From Methanosarcinales archaeon (lineage in GTDB: Archaea; Halobacteriota; Syntropharchaeia; Alkanophagales; Methanospirareceae): 8,369 nt of DNA. Numbering within the stretch: the stretch's first letter is position 1; each line of letters opens with the position of its first letter. The notes beneath the pieces were generated by a model. The model was not told where the DNA came from and did no database searches. It saw only the letters and a program-made list of their open reading frames with translations. The translations under genes were made by a program, and so were the position numbers. Positions 8,197 through 8,369 of this stretch are shown piece after piece. The stretch lies in assembly GCA_003661125.1 (NCBI GenBank), contig QMVO01000061.1, forward strand, positions 1 through 8,369. The letters are read 5' to 3'.

Positions 8197-8282
8197 GTGC
8201 ACCTCTGGTAGTATGGCCTGCCTGTTCCCGCCTGCCGTCGGGCAGGGGCAGACAGGGATTTTTAGCAAAGAAGGAGGTGCAC
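8197..8282 (+). promoter_or_regulatory. 9-bp inverted repeat that can mask the transposase ribosome site
   Basis: GTGCACCTC at 8197-8205 is perfectly complementary to GAGGTGCAC at 8274-8282. The right arm contains most of the AAGGAGG Shine-Dalgarno (8271-8277) and ends 2 bases before the ATG. A transcript that includes both arms could pair them and hide the ribosome site, with the 8221-8256 hairpin stacked inside. A transcript starting downstream of 8205 would not. This is the geometry of fold-back inhibition known from IS10 and IS50; for this element it is inferred. Confidence 0.55.
8221..8263 (+). terminator. GC-rich hairpin followed by T5 in the IS110 leader (attenuator or bridge-RNA stem)
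   Basis: CCTGCC (8231-8236) pairs with GGCAGG (8241-8246) around a GTCG tetraloop. CC at 8228-8229 can pair with GG at 8247-8248 past a bulged G, and CCTGT (8221-8225) pairs with ACAGG (8252-8256). GA and five Ts (8259-8263) follow, the shape of an intrinsic terminator. Lying between the IS edge and its transposase, it could stop transcription entering from flanking DNA. It might instead be a stem of a structured IS110 RNA, or a REP-like hairpin. Confidence 0.5.
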
Positions 8283-8284
8283 GT

Positions 8285-8369
8285 ATGTATTATATGGGAA
8301 TTGATCTTCATAAAAAGTATTTTGTTTCAACTATTATGGATAAAGAGGGGAAAGTTTTAAAAAGAAGTA
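8285..8369 (+). CDS. IS110-family (DEDD) transposase, N-terminal 28 residues, cut by window edge
   Basis: The start MYYMGIDLHKKYFVSTIMDK continues EGKVLKRS to the window end. The GID-xHKK opening is the first RuvC-like strand of IS110/IS1111 transposases, and Asp7 corresponds to the first catalytic Asp of the DEDD set. These serine-plus-DEDD recombinases, guided in at least some members by a bridge RNA from the element's noncoding end, insert the element site-specifically. ATG at 8285 is chosen because AAGGAGG (8271-8277) lies 7 bases before it. The Tnp20 domain with the catalytic Ser lies outside the window, so activity cannot be judged. Confidence 0.85.
   Translation, partial: MYYMGIDLHKKYFVSTIMDKEGKVLKRS

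Larger units (their letters stand above)
8150..8369 (+). mobile_element. left part of an IS110-family insertion sequence
   Basis: The start of an IS110 transposase at 8285 and its leader replace the signal-peptide end of the large TonB receptor. Receptor-like coding is recognisable up to about 8130, and leader-like structure starts by 8197, so the left boundary lies between about 8135 and 8196; 8150 is nominal. IS110 elements lack terminal inverted repeats and usually make no target duplication, so the boundary cannot be read directly. The element runs out of the window and its orientation is opposite to the receptor. Confidence 0.65.

Noticed and set aside
8135..8311. In-frame extension of the large receptor to an ATG at 8311
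   Set aside because: The extra N-terminal residues read through the IS110 leader and antisense to the transposase start; they are not hydrophobic and cannot be the native signal peptide.

Overview
The window comes from a diderm (Gram-negative) bacterium. The evidence is two TonB-dependent outer-membrane receptors, a LolA-like periplasmic protein, and MATE and RND/MMPL inner-membrane transporter genes. The DNA is moderately AT-rich. The mix of COG5266/DUF4198 protein, TonB receptors, small coiled-coil protein and IS110 element would suit a Desulfobacterota- or Nitrospirota-like anaerobe. That placement is a guess; no marker gene is present.

Layout: almost everything between about 8.13 kb and 95 lies on the minus strand and reads right to left. 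The order is a large TonB receptor (8134-6033), a short interval with a strong ribosome site and a tiny ORF (6052-5972), a DUF4198/COG5266 periplasmic protein (5761-4783), a second, smaller TonB receptor (4825-3126), a MATE antiporter (3111-1793), remnants of an RND/MMPL exporter (1790-1063) and a C-terminally truncated LolA-like protein (703-95). Two genes read the other way: an intact 82-residue coiled-coil/TM protein (798-1046) between the RND remnant and the LolA-like gene, and the start of an IS110-family transposase (8285 to the window edge).

The two receptors and the DUF4198 protein look like an outer-membrane/periplasmic uptake module, probably for a metal or metal chelate. MATE and RND/LolA-like genes would be efflux or envelope-export functions behind it. 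Nearly all of it is broken: one-base frame breaks, mostly in short homopolymers, affect the large receptor (7341-7344), the DUF4198 gene (5364-5369), the small receptor (about 4820, 4268-4273 and about 4078) and the MATE gene (2126-2129). The RND gene has lost its N-terminal half and an internal block. The large receptor has lost its signal peptide where the IS110 element abuts it. The locus is either an accumulating pseudogene cluster or one with sequencing indels; the deletions and the IS junction cannot be explained by simple base-calling error.

The most interesting structured sequence is the IS110 leader (about 8150-8284). It holds a GC-rich hairpin followed by T5 and a 9-bp inverted repeat whose right arm covers the transposase Shine-Dalgarno. 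This is a candidate fold-back/attenuation control and a candidate location for an IS110 bridge RNA.
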